From CAZODA01 sp964578485 (lineage in GTDB: Bacteria > Bacteroidota > Bacteroidia > Bacteroidales > Marinilabiliaceae), in the NCBI GenBank assembly GCA_964578485.1, contig CAZODA010000010.1:21804-85803 (forward strand): 64,000 nt of DNA, given 5' to 3'. Position numbers and translations under genes: made by a program. The notes under the pieces are model-generated. The model worked only from the letters and a program-made list of their open reading frames with translations. It did no database searches and was not told where the DNA came from. Below are positions 9,149 through 18,181 of the stretch, piece after piece; positions within the stretch are counted from its first letter, which is position 1, and every line of letters begins with the position of its first letter.

Positions 9149-12100
9149 ATGAACTATCTGAACCTAAAAACAACCTTAATATTGAAAACGTTCTCATTTT
9201 TGCGAAAAGCTTTGTTATTTCTGCTGTTTTGTTTTTTGTTGAATGAAGCACATAGTCAGGAAGCTCCTGTTTACATTGGAGAATCAGGGGATTTAGTCTA
9301 TGAAAAAGATAGTGTAGGAAATAGAATACCGGATTTTTCGTTCTGTGGATTCGAAGCCTCCGAGCAAGTAATTCCTACAATTCCGGCTGCCGTTTTTGTT
9401 GCTTGGACCGCTGATGATGCTAGCTTATTAATTCAGCAAGCTATTGATTGGGTTTCCGCCTTGCCGAAAAATAAAAACGGATTCAGAGGTGCTGTTCAAT
9501 TAGATTCAGGAACTTATGTGTTAAAAGGACGCTTGAACTTACATACTTCCGGTGTAGTCTTGCGTGGCATGGGAATGGGAGAAACCGGAACCCGTTTAAT
9601 TGCAGAAGGAAAAGATCGTCAGACTCTTATCCGTATTTTGGGTAAAGATCAATATAACTATGATACTCCATCAATTGTATCTGATAGCTATGTGCCTGTC
9701 AATGCAATGACCTTAACCGTTGGAGAGCCTTGCCGATTCAATCGTGGTATGAATGTCATGGTTCATCGGCCTTCCGACCAAGAGTGGATAGATAAACTTG
9801 GGATGGCTCATCTTGGTGGTAGGGAAAGCGACTATATTGGGTGGAAACCGGGACAACGCGACCTACGATGGGAACGAACTATAGTGGACATTTCAGGTGA
9901 CACTCTTTTCTTGGATGCCCCTTTAACTACTGCCTTGGATTCTAAGTATGGTAAAAGCACAGTAAGCCCATTTAGGGCTGATGGACGCATTTGTTATATA
10001 GGAATTGAAAATTTGCAATTGGAGTCAGCTTATGATCCGGATTATCCGACTGATGAAGATCATTGCTTTTGTGCCATTACCATTGAGCATGCTGAAAATG
10101 TATGGGTCAGAAGGGTTGGATTTAAGCATTTTGCAGGCTCAGCAGTGGCGGTTTACGAAACAGGACGTAAGGTTACTGTGGAGGATTGTATATCGGAAGC
10201 ACCGGTCTCGGAGCTTGGAAGCTGGCGTAGATATTCATTTTTTACTATGGGTCAGCAGACTTTATTTCAACGATTATATGCTGAGTACGGTTATCACGAT
10301 TTTGCAGTGGGCTTTTGTGCTGCGGGTCCCAATGCTTTTGTTGAGTGTGAAGCTTATCTTCCCCATAGTTTTAGTGGTGCCATCGATAGTTGGGCTTCAG
10401 GTGTTTTGTTTGATAATATATTGATAGATGGAAACCGTTTGGTATTTAATAACCGTGGTGTCGATTATCAAGGAGCAGGGTGGACAGCAGCAAATTCCGT
10501 TTTTTGGCAATGCGCTGCACATCGTATTGAGAATTTTGCCCCTCCCGGAGCAATGAATTATGCTTTTGGCGTGTGGGGACAGTTTGAAGGAAATGGTTCT
10601 TGGTTCGCACAAAATAATCATATAAGTCCCCTAAGTTTATTCTATGCCCAACTGTCAGAACGCTTGCAACATGAGAGTTCTCGATTTGCTAATCAAATTC
10701 GTCCGGCACCCGGGCCTTCTTTTACCAGCCCTACTTTGGAGCAGGCTCAAATCCTTTCCCGGAAAGCCAAGCAAGCGAATCTGACGATGAATGAATGGAT
10801 AAGGCAAGGTATTGCTGAATATCCATTGCTTACCACAATTCCTGATGGAACACCATATATGACTGTTGCAATGGAACAGGAGGGAGCAAAGGTTGAGGAT
10901 ACTACAATAGCCTTGATAAATGGATTTATTACCCATAAGAATAAGCTGATGACAGGAAGTCGGCATACTGTTCCCTGGTGGCGTGGAGTTGCTCGTCCTT
11001 ACGAAGCCGATTACAGCGCAACTCCGGCTATTACCAGATTTGTTCCCGGAAGAAATGGTAATGGATATACCGATAATCTTCAGGAAGTAATAGAATGGAT
11101 GAAGGAAAATAATATAGTCGGTATCGAACATAACTATGGTTTGTGGTATGACCGACGTCGCGACGACCATCAGAGAGTTAGACGAATGGATAGCCAGGTG
11201 TGGGCTCCGTTTTATGAACAAGCTTTTGCCAGAAGTGGTGAAGGAACAGCTTGGGATGGTTTAAGTAAATATGACCTGACCCGATTTAATCATTTTTACT
11301 GGAGTAGGTTGTACGATTTTGCAACTCTGGCACGCCAAAATGGGAAGCTGCTTTTGCAACATCATTTTTTTCAGCATAACATCCTTGAAGCCGGAGCTCA
11401 TTGGTCCGATAGTCCCTGGAGACCTGTTAACAACATCAATAATATTGAATTTACCGAACCTGTACATTACGCCGGTGATAAAAGAATATTTATAGCTGAA
11501 CAGTTCTATGATATCACTTGCGAGCACCGTAGTTTATTATACCGGAATTATATCAGAAAATGTCTTGATAATTTTGATGAAGAACAAGCGGTTTTGCATT
11601 TGATAAGTGCCGAATATACAGGGCCTCTACATTTTGTTGAATTCTGGCTGGATGTGATAGCCGAATGGCAGGTCGAAAACAATCGGAAAGCTTATATAGT
11701 GCTTAGCACTACTAAGGATGTGCAAGATGCCATACTATCTCAACCCGATAGAGCATTATTGATTGATGTTATAGATATACGTTATTGGGCTTATCGTGAG
11801 GATGGCACTCTTTATGCCCCTTTAGGTGGTAAAAATCTTGCACCTCGGCAACATGCCCGAATTGAATCATCTGGAAAACGTTCATTTCACTCTGTTTTCC
11901 GGAGTATTTCTGAATACAAAAAGAAGCTCCCGAATAAAGCTGTTATTTATTCTGAGAGGCAGTTCGACCGCTATGGTTGGGCAACGCTTTTTGCCGGAGG
12001 TTCATTACCGGTTTTACCCCCTTTATTGCCGGAAGAATTTACCGAGTCTGTAATATCCATGAATCCTGATTTTTCGGTAGTAATACCGGATAAATTATAT

Positions 12101-12322
12101 CTGCTGCATAATTACAAAGATGCCCTTATCTGGATGGATAATGTTGACTGTTTTGTGTTTGAACAGGCTGAAAATGGAAAATATATGCTTACTTCTATAG
12201 ATGTTTCTACCGGAGAAGTAATACATGATATCGAGGTGTATGCGGATAGTGAAGGACTTAGAGTGATCAATACTCTTGAAAAACCGGTGGTGATATGGTT
12301 AAAAAAAATATCAACAATTTAA
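9149..12322 (+). CDS. Secreted two-part protein: pectate-lyase-like beta-helix plus DUF6298
   Basis: 1057 aa. A signal peptide ends at about residue 37 ('NEAHSQEAP'). Residues ~70-460 form a pectin-lyase-like right-handed beta-helix ('GAVQLDSGTYVLKGRLNLHTSGVVLRG', 'GIENLQLES', 'FKHFAGSAVAVYE'). The second half (~600-1057) resembles DUF6298 proteins: 'GLWYDRRRDDHQRVRRMD', 'LLLQHHFFQHNILEAGAHW', 'PWRPVNNINN', 'HLISAEYTGPLHFVEFWLDV', 'DIRYWAYREDG'. The latter looks like a TIM-barrel hydrolase with His/Glu-rich active-site loops, but no activity is known to me. It sits 12 nt after the PL1 gene and 10 nt before the GH140-like gene, so it belongs to the same operon and should act on pectin side chains. 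Confidence 0.75.
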   Translation: MNYLNLKTTLILKTFSFLRKALLFLLFCFLLNEAHSQEAPVYIGESGDLVYEKDSVGNRIPDFSFCGFEASEQVIPTIPAAVFVAWTADDASLLIQQAIDWVSALPKNKNGFRGAVQLDSGTYVLKGRLNLHTSGVVLRGMGMGETGTRLIAEGKDRQTLIRILGKDQYNYDTPSIVSDSYVPVNAMTLTVGEPCRFNRGMNVMVHRPSDQEWIDKLGMAHLGGRESDYIGWKPGQRDLRWERTIVDISGDTLFLDAPLTTALDSKYGKSTVSPFRADGRICYIGIENLQLESAYDPDYPTDEDHCFCAITIEHAENVWVRRVGFKHFAGSAVAVYETGRKVTVEDCISEAPVSELGSWRRYSFFTMGQQTLFQRLYAEYGYHDFAVGFCAAGPNAFVECEAYLPHSFSGAIDSWASGVLFDNILIDGNRLVFNNRGVDYQGAGWTAANSVFWQCAAHRIENFAPPGAMNYAFGVWGQFEGNGSWFAQNNHISPLSLFYAQLSERLQHESSRFANQIRPAPGPSFTSPTLEQAQILSRKAKQANLTMNEWIRQGIAEYPLLTTIPDGTPYMTVAMEQEGAKVEDTTIALINGFITHKNKLMTGSRHTVPWWRGVARPYEADYSATPAITRFVPGRNGNGYTDNLQEVIEWMKENNIVGIEHNYGLWYDRRRDDHQRVRRMDSQVWAPFYEQAFARSGEGTAWDGLSKYDLTRFNHFYWSRLYDFATLARQNGKLLLQHHFFQHNILEAGAHWSDSPWRPVNNINNIEFTEPVHYAGDKRIFIAEQFYDITCEHRSLLYRNYIRKCLDNFDEEQAVLHLISAEYTGPLHFVEFWLDVIAEWQVENNRKAYIVLSTTKDVQDAILSQPDRALLIDVIDIRYWAYREDGTLYAPLGGKNLAPRQHARIESSGKRSFHSVFRSISEYKKKLPNKAVIYSERQFDRYGWATLFAGGSLPVLPPLLPEEFTESVISMNPDFSVVIPDKLYLLHNYKDALIWMDNVDCFVFEQAENGKYMLTSIDVSTGEVIHDIEVYADSEGLRVINTLEKPVVIWLKKISTI

Positions 12323-12332
12323 TATTTCAATT

Positions 12333-13703
12333 ATGATAAGACAGTTGAATGTTGCTTTATTAATTTCAATGTTGCTGCTTGGATGCTCGAAGGATTTGTC
12401 AGTCAAAAATAATGAGTTGCCACGCTTGAGAGTTTCAAGTAATCAACGGTTTCTCGAAGAGGAAAATGGAGAGCCTTTTTTCTGGCTGGGAGATACCGGC
12501 TGGTTGCTATTCACAAGGCTAAGCAGGGAAGAGGCTGAAGCATGGTTTGATGACAGAGCTGCCAAAGGGTTTAATTTGTTGCAGGTTAGCCTTATTCATA
12601 CTTTGAATGCAAAAAATTATTATGGTGATTCTGCCCTGATTCACCAAAACTTGGCCCGCCCCCTTATTAAAGAGGGAGAATATGATTACTGGGACCATGT
12701 GGATTACTTAGTGGATTTGGCAGCTCAAAAGGGCTTGTATATGGGCTTGGTTCCTGTATGGGGCAACAACGTACGTTTTGGTGGTGTCTCATACCAAGAA
12801 GCCGAGATTTATGCACATTGGTTGGCCGATAGGTATGGCGACCGATCTCATATTGTATGGCTAAATGGTGGTGATACTTTTGGTAGTGATTCAACAGCTA
12901 TATGGAAGGTGATAGGTCGTACTCTTAAAGAAAAGACTGTTGGTCAGTTGGTGACCTTTCACCCTCGGGGAAGATGCTCTTCATCTGATTGGTTTCAGGA
13001 AGAAGAATGGCTTGATTTTAATATGATACAATCCGGTCATCGTCGATATGACCAAGATGATACTGAAAGAGGATATGGTCAGGATAACTGGCGGTTTGTA
13101 AAAGATGATTATGAGCAAATTCCGGTGAAACCCACCCTTGATGCCGAACCTTCCTACGAAGGAATTCCACAGGGCTTGCATGATCCTAACGAAGGATATT
13201 GGGACCATAATGATGTTCGACGCTACGCATATTGGTCGGTTTTTGCAGGAGCATTTGGATTTACATACGGACATAATGCCATTATGCAATTTTATCGCCG
13301 AGGTGTAGATGATCCTGCATTTGGAGTTTTGGGATACTGGGACACGATGCTAAACTCTATAGGCTCCAATCAAATGAAACATCTCAAAAAATTGATGCTT
13401 TCCAAGCCCTATTTCGATAGAGTTCCGGCTCAGGAATTACTTGCTGAAAATGGTGAAAAATATGATTATAAAGTGGCCACCCGTGGAGAAAATTATGCAA
13501 TGATATATAGTTATCGTGGGGGAATCATCTCTGTGGATTTGAGTAAAATAAAGGCTGAAACAGTTGCAGCTTCTTGGTTTTGTCCCAGAACCGGAGCCAT
13601 CACAACTTTTGGTTCTTTCAGCTGTGATCATATTCAGCATTTTGATGCACCTGATGATCCTGAGGATGGCAATGACTGGGTCTTGATTCTTGATAGCTTA
13701 TGA
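12333..13703 (+). CDS. GH140-type (DUF4038) putative apiosidase lipoprotein
   Basis: 456 aa. Lipoprotein signal 'LLISMLLLGCSKDLS' (Cys about 18). The mature start 'RFLEEENGEPFFWLGDTGWLLF' is the DUF4038/GH140 signature, followed by 'FDDRAAKGFNLLQVSLI', 'HIVWLNGGDTFG' and 'KPTLDAEPSYEGIPQG', which carry the expected carboxylate positions at strand ends of the TIM barrel. In Bacteroides thetaiotaomicron the GH140 enzyme BT1012 releases apiose-linked side chains of rhamnogalacturonan II. A C-terminal beta-sandwich (~370-456) is also typical. This gene is the best clue that the substrate contains apiose. Confidence 0.82.
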   Translation: MIRQLNVALLISMLLLGCSKDLSVKNNELPRLRVSSNQRFLEEENGEPFFWLGDTGWLLFTRLSREEAEAWFDDRAAKGFNLLQVSLIHTLNAKNYYGDSALIHQNLARPLIKEGEYDYWDHVDYLVDLAAQKGLYMGLVPVWGNNVRFGGVSYQEAEIYAHWLADRYGDRSHIVWLNGGDTFGSDSTAIWKVIGRTLKEKTVGQLVTFHPRGRCSSSDWFQEEEWLDFNMIQSGHRRYDQDDTERGYGQDNWRFVKDDYEQIPVKPTLDAEPSYEGIPQGLHDPNEGYWDHNDVRRYAYWSVFAGAFGFTYGHNAIMQFYRRGVDDPAFGVLGYWDTMLNSIGSNQMKHLKKLMLSKPYFDRVPAQELLAENGEKYDYKVATRGENYAMIYSYRGGIISVDLSKIKAETVAASWFCPRTGAITTFGSFSCDHIQHFDAPDDPEDGNDWVLILDSL

Positions 13704-13722
13704 AATATTTGAAGTTTAAGAT

Positions 13723-15306
13723 ATGATGAAAATGAAAAGCAAGATTATTTTTGTATTGTTACTATTTTTAATTCAAAATAGTTTTGCAAGAAATCACGGA
13801 TGGATCAATGTTGTAGAGGAAGGAGCTGACAATACCGGTGTAACCTTATCAACAGAGGCTATTAAAGTTACCATTGAAAAAGTAACAAAGATGGGAGGAG
13901 GTACTGTTTACTTTCCTGCTGGTGAATATCTAACAGGTCCAATCCATATGTTGAGTAATACAACTTTATATCTGGATACCGGTGCTGTCATTAAATTTTC
14001 TAATGATTTTGATTTATACACCCCTTTTGTTAAAACCAGATGGGAAGGAACAGTAATGATGAATTTCTCACCATTGATATATGCTTATGAACAGGAGAAT
14101 ATTGCCATTACCGGACGAGGAATAATTGATGGACAGGGACGCGAATGGTGGCGCTATTATTACAATAACAAAGAAAATCCCGATATTGTACCGAAGCATA
14201 AATGGTTCGATGAATGGGGACGCCTTAATGAAGATCTTGTTACCGAGGATTACTATCAAAGTACTATGAAATGGCGCTTTTTCCGCCCACCCATGATTCA
14301 GTTCTTTAAATGTAACAATATCCTGATCGAAGGAGTTACCCTTACTATGTCGCCTTTCTGGACTATTAATCCTGCTTTTTCTGAAAATATTGTGATTGAA
14401 GGAGTCACCGTAATCAATCCGCCTTCGCCTAATACTGATGGTATTAATCCATCATCGTGTCGTAATGTGCGAATATCCAATTGTTATGTGAGTGTGGGAG
14501 ATGATTGTATAACCATTAAGTCAGGAAGAGATATTGATGGTCGAAAATGGGCAGTACCAAGTGAAAATATTACCATTACCAATTGTACCCTGTTGCGTGG
14601 AAACGGTGGGGTGGTTATTGGAAGTGAGGTCTCAGGTGATGTTCGTAATGTAACTATTTCCAATTGTGTATTTGATGGTACTAAACGAGGGATTCGTTTG
14701 AAATCAGCTCGCGGACGCGGTGGAGTGGTTGAAGATATTAGAGTTAACAATATTGTAATGAGAGATGTTAAGGACCAGGCCATAGTGTTTAATTTGTTTT
14801 ATGATAAAAGTGAAGAAGAACCCATCACTGAACGTACGCCTGTTTTTAGGGATATCCATATTTCAAATGTGAGTGTTGAAGGCGCAAAAAATGCCTGTAA
14901 TTTTTATGGAATCAGTGAAATGCCAATACAAAACCTCACTTTTAATAATATCAATATTAAAGCAGAGACAGGGTTTGTGGTAAATACAGGGATGAATATT
15001 GAACTACATAATGTAGATGTGAGCGTAAAGAAAGGTGCATCTTTTATTTTTGAAAATTCCTCAGGCCTGGTGTTAAATAATATAAAAACACAATATCCGC
15101 TACCGGATACTCCGGTTATTTCTTTCGAACAAGTAAGTAATGCATTTATTTATAATTCTTTCCCCCTGGTTGAAACCGATAGATACTTAGAGGTGAGTGG
15201 TTCTGAATCAAAGAATATATTTATGCAAAACAATGTTTTTCACAATGTCAAAATACCTGTTTTCCTGAATGAAGAGGTTGATGCAAATGCCATTATTAAA
15301 AAATAG
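13723..15306 (+). CDS. GH28 polygalacturonase-type hydrolase, secreted (first of two)
   Basis: 527 aa. Signal peptide ends near 'NSFARNHG'. The beta-helix has the GH28 active-site motifs in order: 'NTDGINPSSC' (catalytic Asp of NTD), 'GDDCITIKSG' (GDD), 'NGGVVIGSEVSG' (the GHG position is G-S here, as in many exo-acting bacterial members) and 'RLKSARGRGG' (RIK-type). It is therefore likely an exo-acting galacturonidase or rhamnogalacturonan-type hydrolase. The gene is 19 nt downstream of the GH140-like gene. It is about 25 residues longer at the C-terminus than a minimal GH28, where extra helix coils are seen. Confidence 0.9.
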   Translation: MMKMKSKIIFVLLLFLIQNSFARNHGWINVVEEGADNTGVTLSTEAIKVTIEKVTKMGGGTVYFPAGEYLTGPIHMLSNTTLYLDTGAVIKFSNDFDLYTPFVKTRWEGTVMMNFSPLIYAYEQENIAITGRGIIDGQGREWWRYYYNNKENPDIVPKHKWFDEWGRLNEDLVTEDYYQSTMKWRFFRPPMIQFFKCNNILIEGVTLTMSPFWTINPAFSENIVIEGVTVINPPSPNTDGINPSSCRNVRISNCYVSVGDDCITIKSGRDIDGRKWAVPSENITITNCTLLRGNGGVVIGSEVSGDVRNVTISNCVFDGTKRGIRLKSARGRGGVVEDIRVNNIVMRDVKDQAIVFNLFYDKSEEEPITERTPVFRDIHISNVSVEGAKNACNFYGISEMPIQNLTFNNINIKAETGFVVNTGMNIELHNVDVSVKKGASFIFENSSGLVLNNIKTQYPLPDTPVISFEQVSNAFIYNSFPLVETDRYLEVSGSESKNIFMQNNVFHNVKIPVFLNEEVDANAIIKK

Positions 15307-15318
15307 TCTGAAATAAAA

Positions 15319-16281
15319 ATGAAATTAATAAGTATTACCTATATGGAAAAAATGTTTTTTTTCTTAATAACGCTTGGTTTATTAGTTTCCTGTCGATCAA
15401 ATAGTAGCGAACAGGATGAAAGCTTTTTGTTTACCACTTTTAGGGAACCAAACAATGAAGGATTGTATCTCGCATACAGTAACGATGGTTATCATTGGGA
15501 AGATCTCGGAGGAATCTATTTGGAGGCTGCAGTTGGCAGCCATAAAATTATGCGAGATCCATCTGTCGTAAAAGGACCGGATGAAACCTATCACATGGTC
15601 TGGACTAGCTCTTGGCAAAATGATAATGGATTTGGCTATGCTAATACCAAAGATTTTATTAACTGGTCGGAGCCTATTCACATCCCGGTTATGGCTCATG
15701 AACCTGATGTGGTGAATGTTTGGGCTCCTGAAATTTTTTATGATGATGAAGAAGACCGTTTTATCATAATATGGGCCTCTACTATTCCATATAGCTTTCC
15801 TAAAGGTGAGGAGGATGAATATAACAACCATAGGATGTACTATACAACTACTCATGATTTTGTTGAATTTTCCGATACTAAACTTTTTTTAGATCCGGGT
15901 TTCAGTATCATCGACTGTGTAATCGTTAAAAGAGGAAGTAGCGACTATGTTCTCGTGTTGAAAAATAATACAAGGCCGGAAAGGAATATCAGTGTAGCAT
16001 TTGGAACGACACCCTTGGGACCTTGGACTAATTATTCTGAGTCCTTAACAGAATTTTTATCAGAAGGCCCCACAGTTATTAAGGTAGATGGAGATTGGAT
16101 AGTTTATTATGATTACTACGATAAAAAGAGTTATAGTGCCTTGCGCACTAAAGACTTTAAAGAATTTACAAATATTTCTAATGAAGTTTCTTTACCTGAG
16201 GGCCATAAACATGGAACTATTACCACTATTTCATCAGAGATACTGGAAGGTATTAAGGAAAAGGCAAAAATATTAAAGTAA
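15319..16281 (+). CDS. GH43-like five-bladed propeller hydrolase, lipoprotein
   Basis: 320 aa. Lipobox 'LGLLVSCRS' (Cys about 25). A second in-frame ATG at 15343 gives a more normal signal length and may be the true start. GH43-type acidic residues are visible in order: Asp in 'MRDPSVVKG', Glu in 'VWAPEIFYDD', Asp in 'SIIDCVIVK' and Glu in 'SEGPTVIKVDG'. Repeated 'Y(S/T)xDxxxW' blades support the five-bladed beta-propeller. Members act on arabinofuranosides, xylosides or galactosides; in this pectin context an arabinofuranosidase is most likely. It lies 12 nt from the GH28 gene in the same operon. Confidence 0.75.
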   Translation: MKLISITYMEKMFFFLITLGLLVSCRSNSSEQDESFLFTTFREPNNEGLYLAYSNDGYHWEDLGGIYLEAAVGSHKIMRDPSVVKGPDETYHMVWTSSWQNDNGFGYANTKDFINWSEPIHIPVMAHEPDVVNVWAPEIFYDDEEDRFIIIWASTIPYSFPKGEEDEYNNHRMYYTTTHDFVEFSDTKLFLDPGFSIIDCVIVKRGSSDYVLVLKNNTRPERNISVAFGTTPLGPWTNYSESLTEFLSEGPTVIKVDGDWIVYYDYYDKKSYSALRTKDFKEFTNISNEVSLPEGHKHGTITTISSEILEGIKEKAKILK

Positions 16282-16330
16282 TTGGATTATTGAAAATCAG
16301 CATTTGTTCAATTGTAACAACGCACAGAAA

Positions 16331-18181
16331 ATGAAGATACAGCGTATAATTAATTTAATCTTAGTAGTGTATGCAGGCAGTTTTTTGAGTTTGCCTGCTC
16401 AGGACATGGTGCGATATAAGGGCGAAACCATTTCGAATATAGACTACCATCATGGGCAGTTGAGACCTGCAGTAGGAGTCCATAACATACAAGTGATGCG
16501 TGCCAACAGGCAGAATCCTCAAATGGGTGACGGTTATGGGTGGACCTATAACCATGCTTCTAACATTGCATATTGGAATGGTCAGTTTTGGTTGCATTAC
16601 CTGAGCAACCCGATGGGTGAGCATAATCCACCCGGTCATACTTATTTAGTAAGGTCAAAAGATGGACGTGAATGGGCCAAACCGGAGGTGCTATTCCCTA
16701 TTTATGCTATACCTGATGGAACAAAAAAAGAAGGACGCCCAGAAATAGCTAAAGATTTGTTTGCTGTAATGCACCAACGAATGGGGTTTTATGTGTCTGA
16801 AGACGACCGTATGTTAACCTTAGCTTATTACGGCATTTGTATGGATGAAAAGGACAGCCCTAATGATGGTAAAGGAATCGGACGAGTAGTACGCGAAATT
16901 TATAAAGATGGAAATTTTGGTGCTATTTATTTTATACGCTATAATTCGGGATGGGATGAGAGCAATACCAACTACCCCTTTTATACTTCTTGCAATGATG
17001 AAGGCTTTATCAATGCCTGTGATGCTTTGATGGCTGATCCCCTGATGATGCAACAATGGAATGAAGAACAGGATCATAATGACCCAATTATTCCTATGCG
17101 CTTGCAATTTAAGGGTTTTAGTTTCTATCATTTACCGGATAAGAGTATTGTTGGCTTTTGGAAACATGCTTTAACTGCTATTAGCAAAGATGGTGGAAAA
17201 TCATGGCCCCGACCGGAACGGGCGCCGGGCTTTGTAAACGGAAATGCGAAGTTTTGGGCACAACAAACAGCGGATGGGCGTTATGCCGCTGTTTATAATC
17301 CTTCTGAATTTCGTTGGCCTTTAGCGGTTTCTGTGAGTGAAGACGGTTTAAATTATGAAAAACTCCTTTTGGTCAATGGTGAAATTTCTACCATGCGTTA
17401 TGGTGGAAATTATAAATCGTATGGGCCACAATATGTTCGTGGGATTCTCGATCATAACGGACGCCCCGATGATGGAAATATGTGGTTAACTTATAGTATG
17501 AATAAAGAAGATATATGGGTGGCTGCTGTTCCCACACCCATAGTCGATGTAGTTACTAAAGATGTAAATGATGATTTTAATTCCATGTCTAATGGTTCTG
17601 AATTAAAATATTGGAATATTTTCAGCCCCTTATGGGCAAGAGTAAAAATAGAAGAGTTAAATAACACAAAAATGTTGACCTTGTATGATAAAGATCCATA
17701 CGATTATGCTCTGGCCGAAAGAGTAATTCCTGCTGCATCATCCATGATCAGTGAATTTACTGTGATACCGCGACAAAATGACCATGGTGAATTGCATATC
17801 GAGTTTAGTAACGGAGAAGGAATGGGTGCCATTAGATTGATTTTTGCTGAGGATGGGACTTTAAGACTGAAAAACGGATACCGATTAAATAATGTAATGT
17901 CATATGAAGCCGGAAAGGAATATCATATCAAGGTTGAATTGCATGCTCAAACTCGCTCTTATGATCTTTATGTTAATGGTGACCATAAAACTAATCGTTT
18001 ATTTTATCGCCCTGTGCATAAAATTGAACGAATTTCTTTCCGTACGGGGGGTGTCAGGAAATTTCCGAATGCAGATACCCCAACAGATCAGAATTTTGAT
18101 GTAACAGATCCCTGTCCCGGAACTCCTATACCGGAGGCAATTTTTCATATCCAATCATTTAAAACGAAGAAACTACAATAA
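16331..18181 (+). CDS. Secreted sialidase-fold (BNR propeller) protein with C-terminal beta-sandwich
   Basis: 616 aa from the ATG at 16331, chosen over the in-frame ATG at 16304 because it puts Met directly before the signal peptide (cleaved near 'LSLPAQ'). The N-terminal ~400 residues are propeller blades with Asp-box-like turns ('SKDGREWAK', 'SKDGGKSWPR', 'SEDGLNYEK'). Conserved segments include 'YHHGQLRPAVGVHNIQVMRA' and 'GWTYNHAS', a family often labelled exo-alpha-sialidase in plant-polymer loci. Residues ~430-616 form a LamG/concanavalin-like sandwich ('DDFNSMSNGSEL...YHIKVELHAQTRSYDLYVNG'). True sialidase activity is unlikely here. Related propellers act on rhamnosyl-glucuronate or 2-keto-acid sugars of pectin, so Dha, Kdo or rhamnose linkages are candidates. 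The stop codon abuts the next ATG. Confidence 0.65.
   Translation: MKIQRIINLILVVYAGSFLSLPAQDMVRYKGETISNIDYHHGQLRPAVGVHNIQVMRANRQNPQMGDGYGWTYNHASNIAYWNGQFWLHYLSNPMGEHNPPGHTYLVRSKDGREWAKPEVLFPIYAIPDGTKKEGRPEIAKDLFAVMHQRMGFYVSEDDRMLTLAYYGICMDEKDSPNDGKGIGRVVREIYKDGNFGAIYFIRYNSGWDESNTNYPFYTSCNDEGFINACDALMADPLMMQQWNEEQDHNDPIIPMRLQFKGFSFYHLPDKSIVGFWKHALTAISKDGGKSWPRPERAPGFVNGNAKFWAQQTADGRYAAVYNPSEFRWPLAVSVSEDGLNYEKLLLVNGEISTMRYGGNYKSYGPQYVRGILDHNGRPDDGNMWLTYSMNKEDIWVAAVPTPIVDVVTKDVNDDFNSMSNGSELKYWNIFSPLWARVKIEELNNTKMLTLYDKDPYDYALAERVIPAASSMISEFTVIPRQNDHGELHIEFSNGEGMGAIRLIFAEDGTLRLKNGYRLNNVMSYEAGKEYHIKVELHAQTRSYDLYVNGDHKTNRLFYRPVHKIERISFRTGGVRKFPNADTPTDQNFDVTDPCPGTPIPEAIFHIQSFKTKKLQ

Noticed and set aside
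10655..11221. 188-residue minus-strand ORF
   Set aside because: Lies wholly within the DUF6298-type gene on the opposite strand and shows no protein-like pattern.
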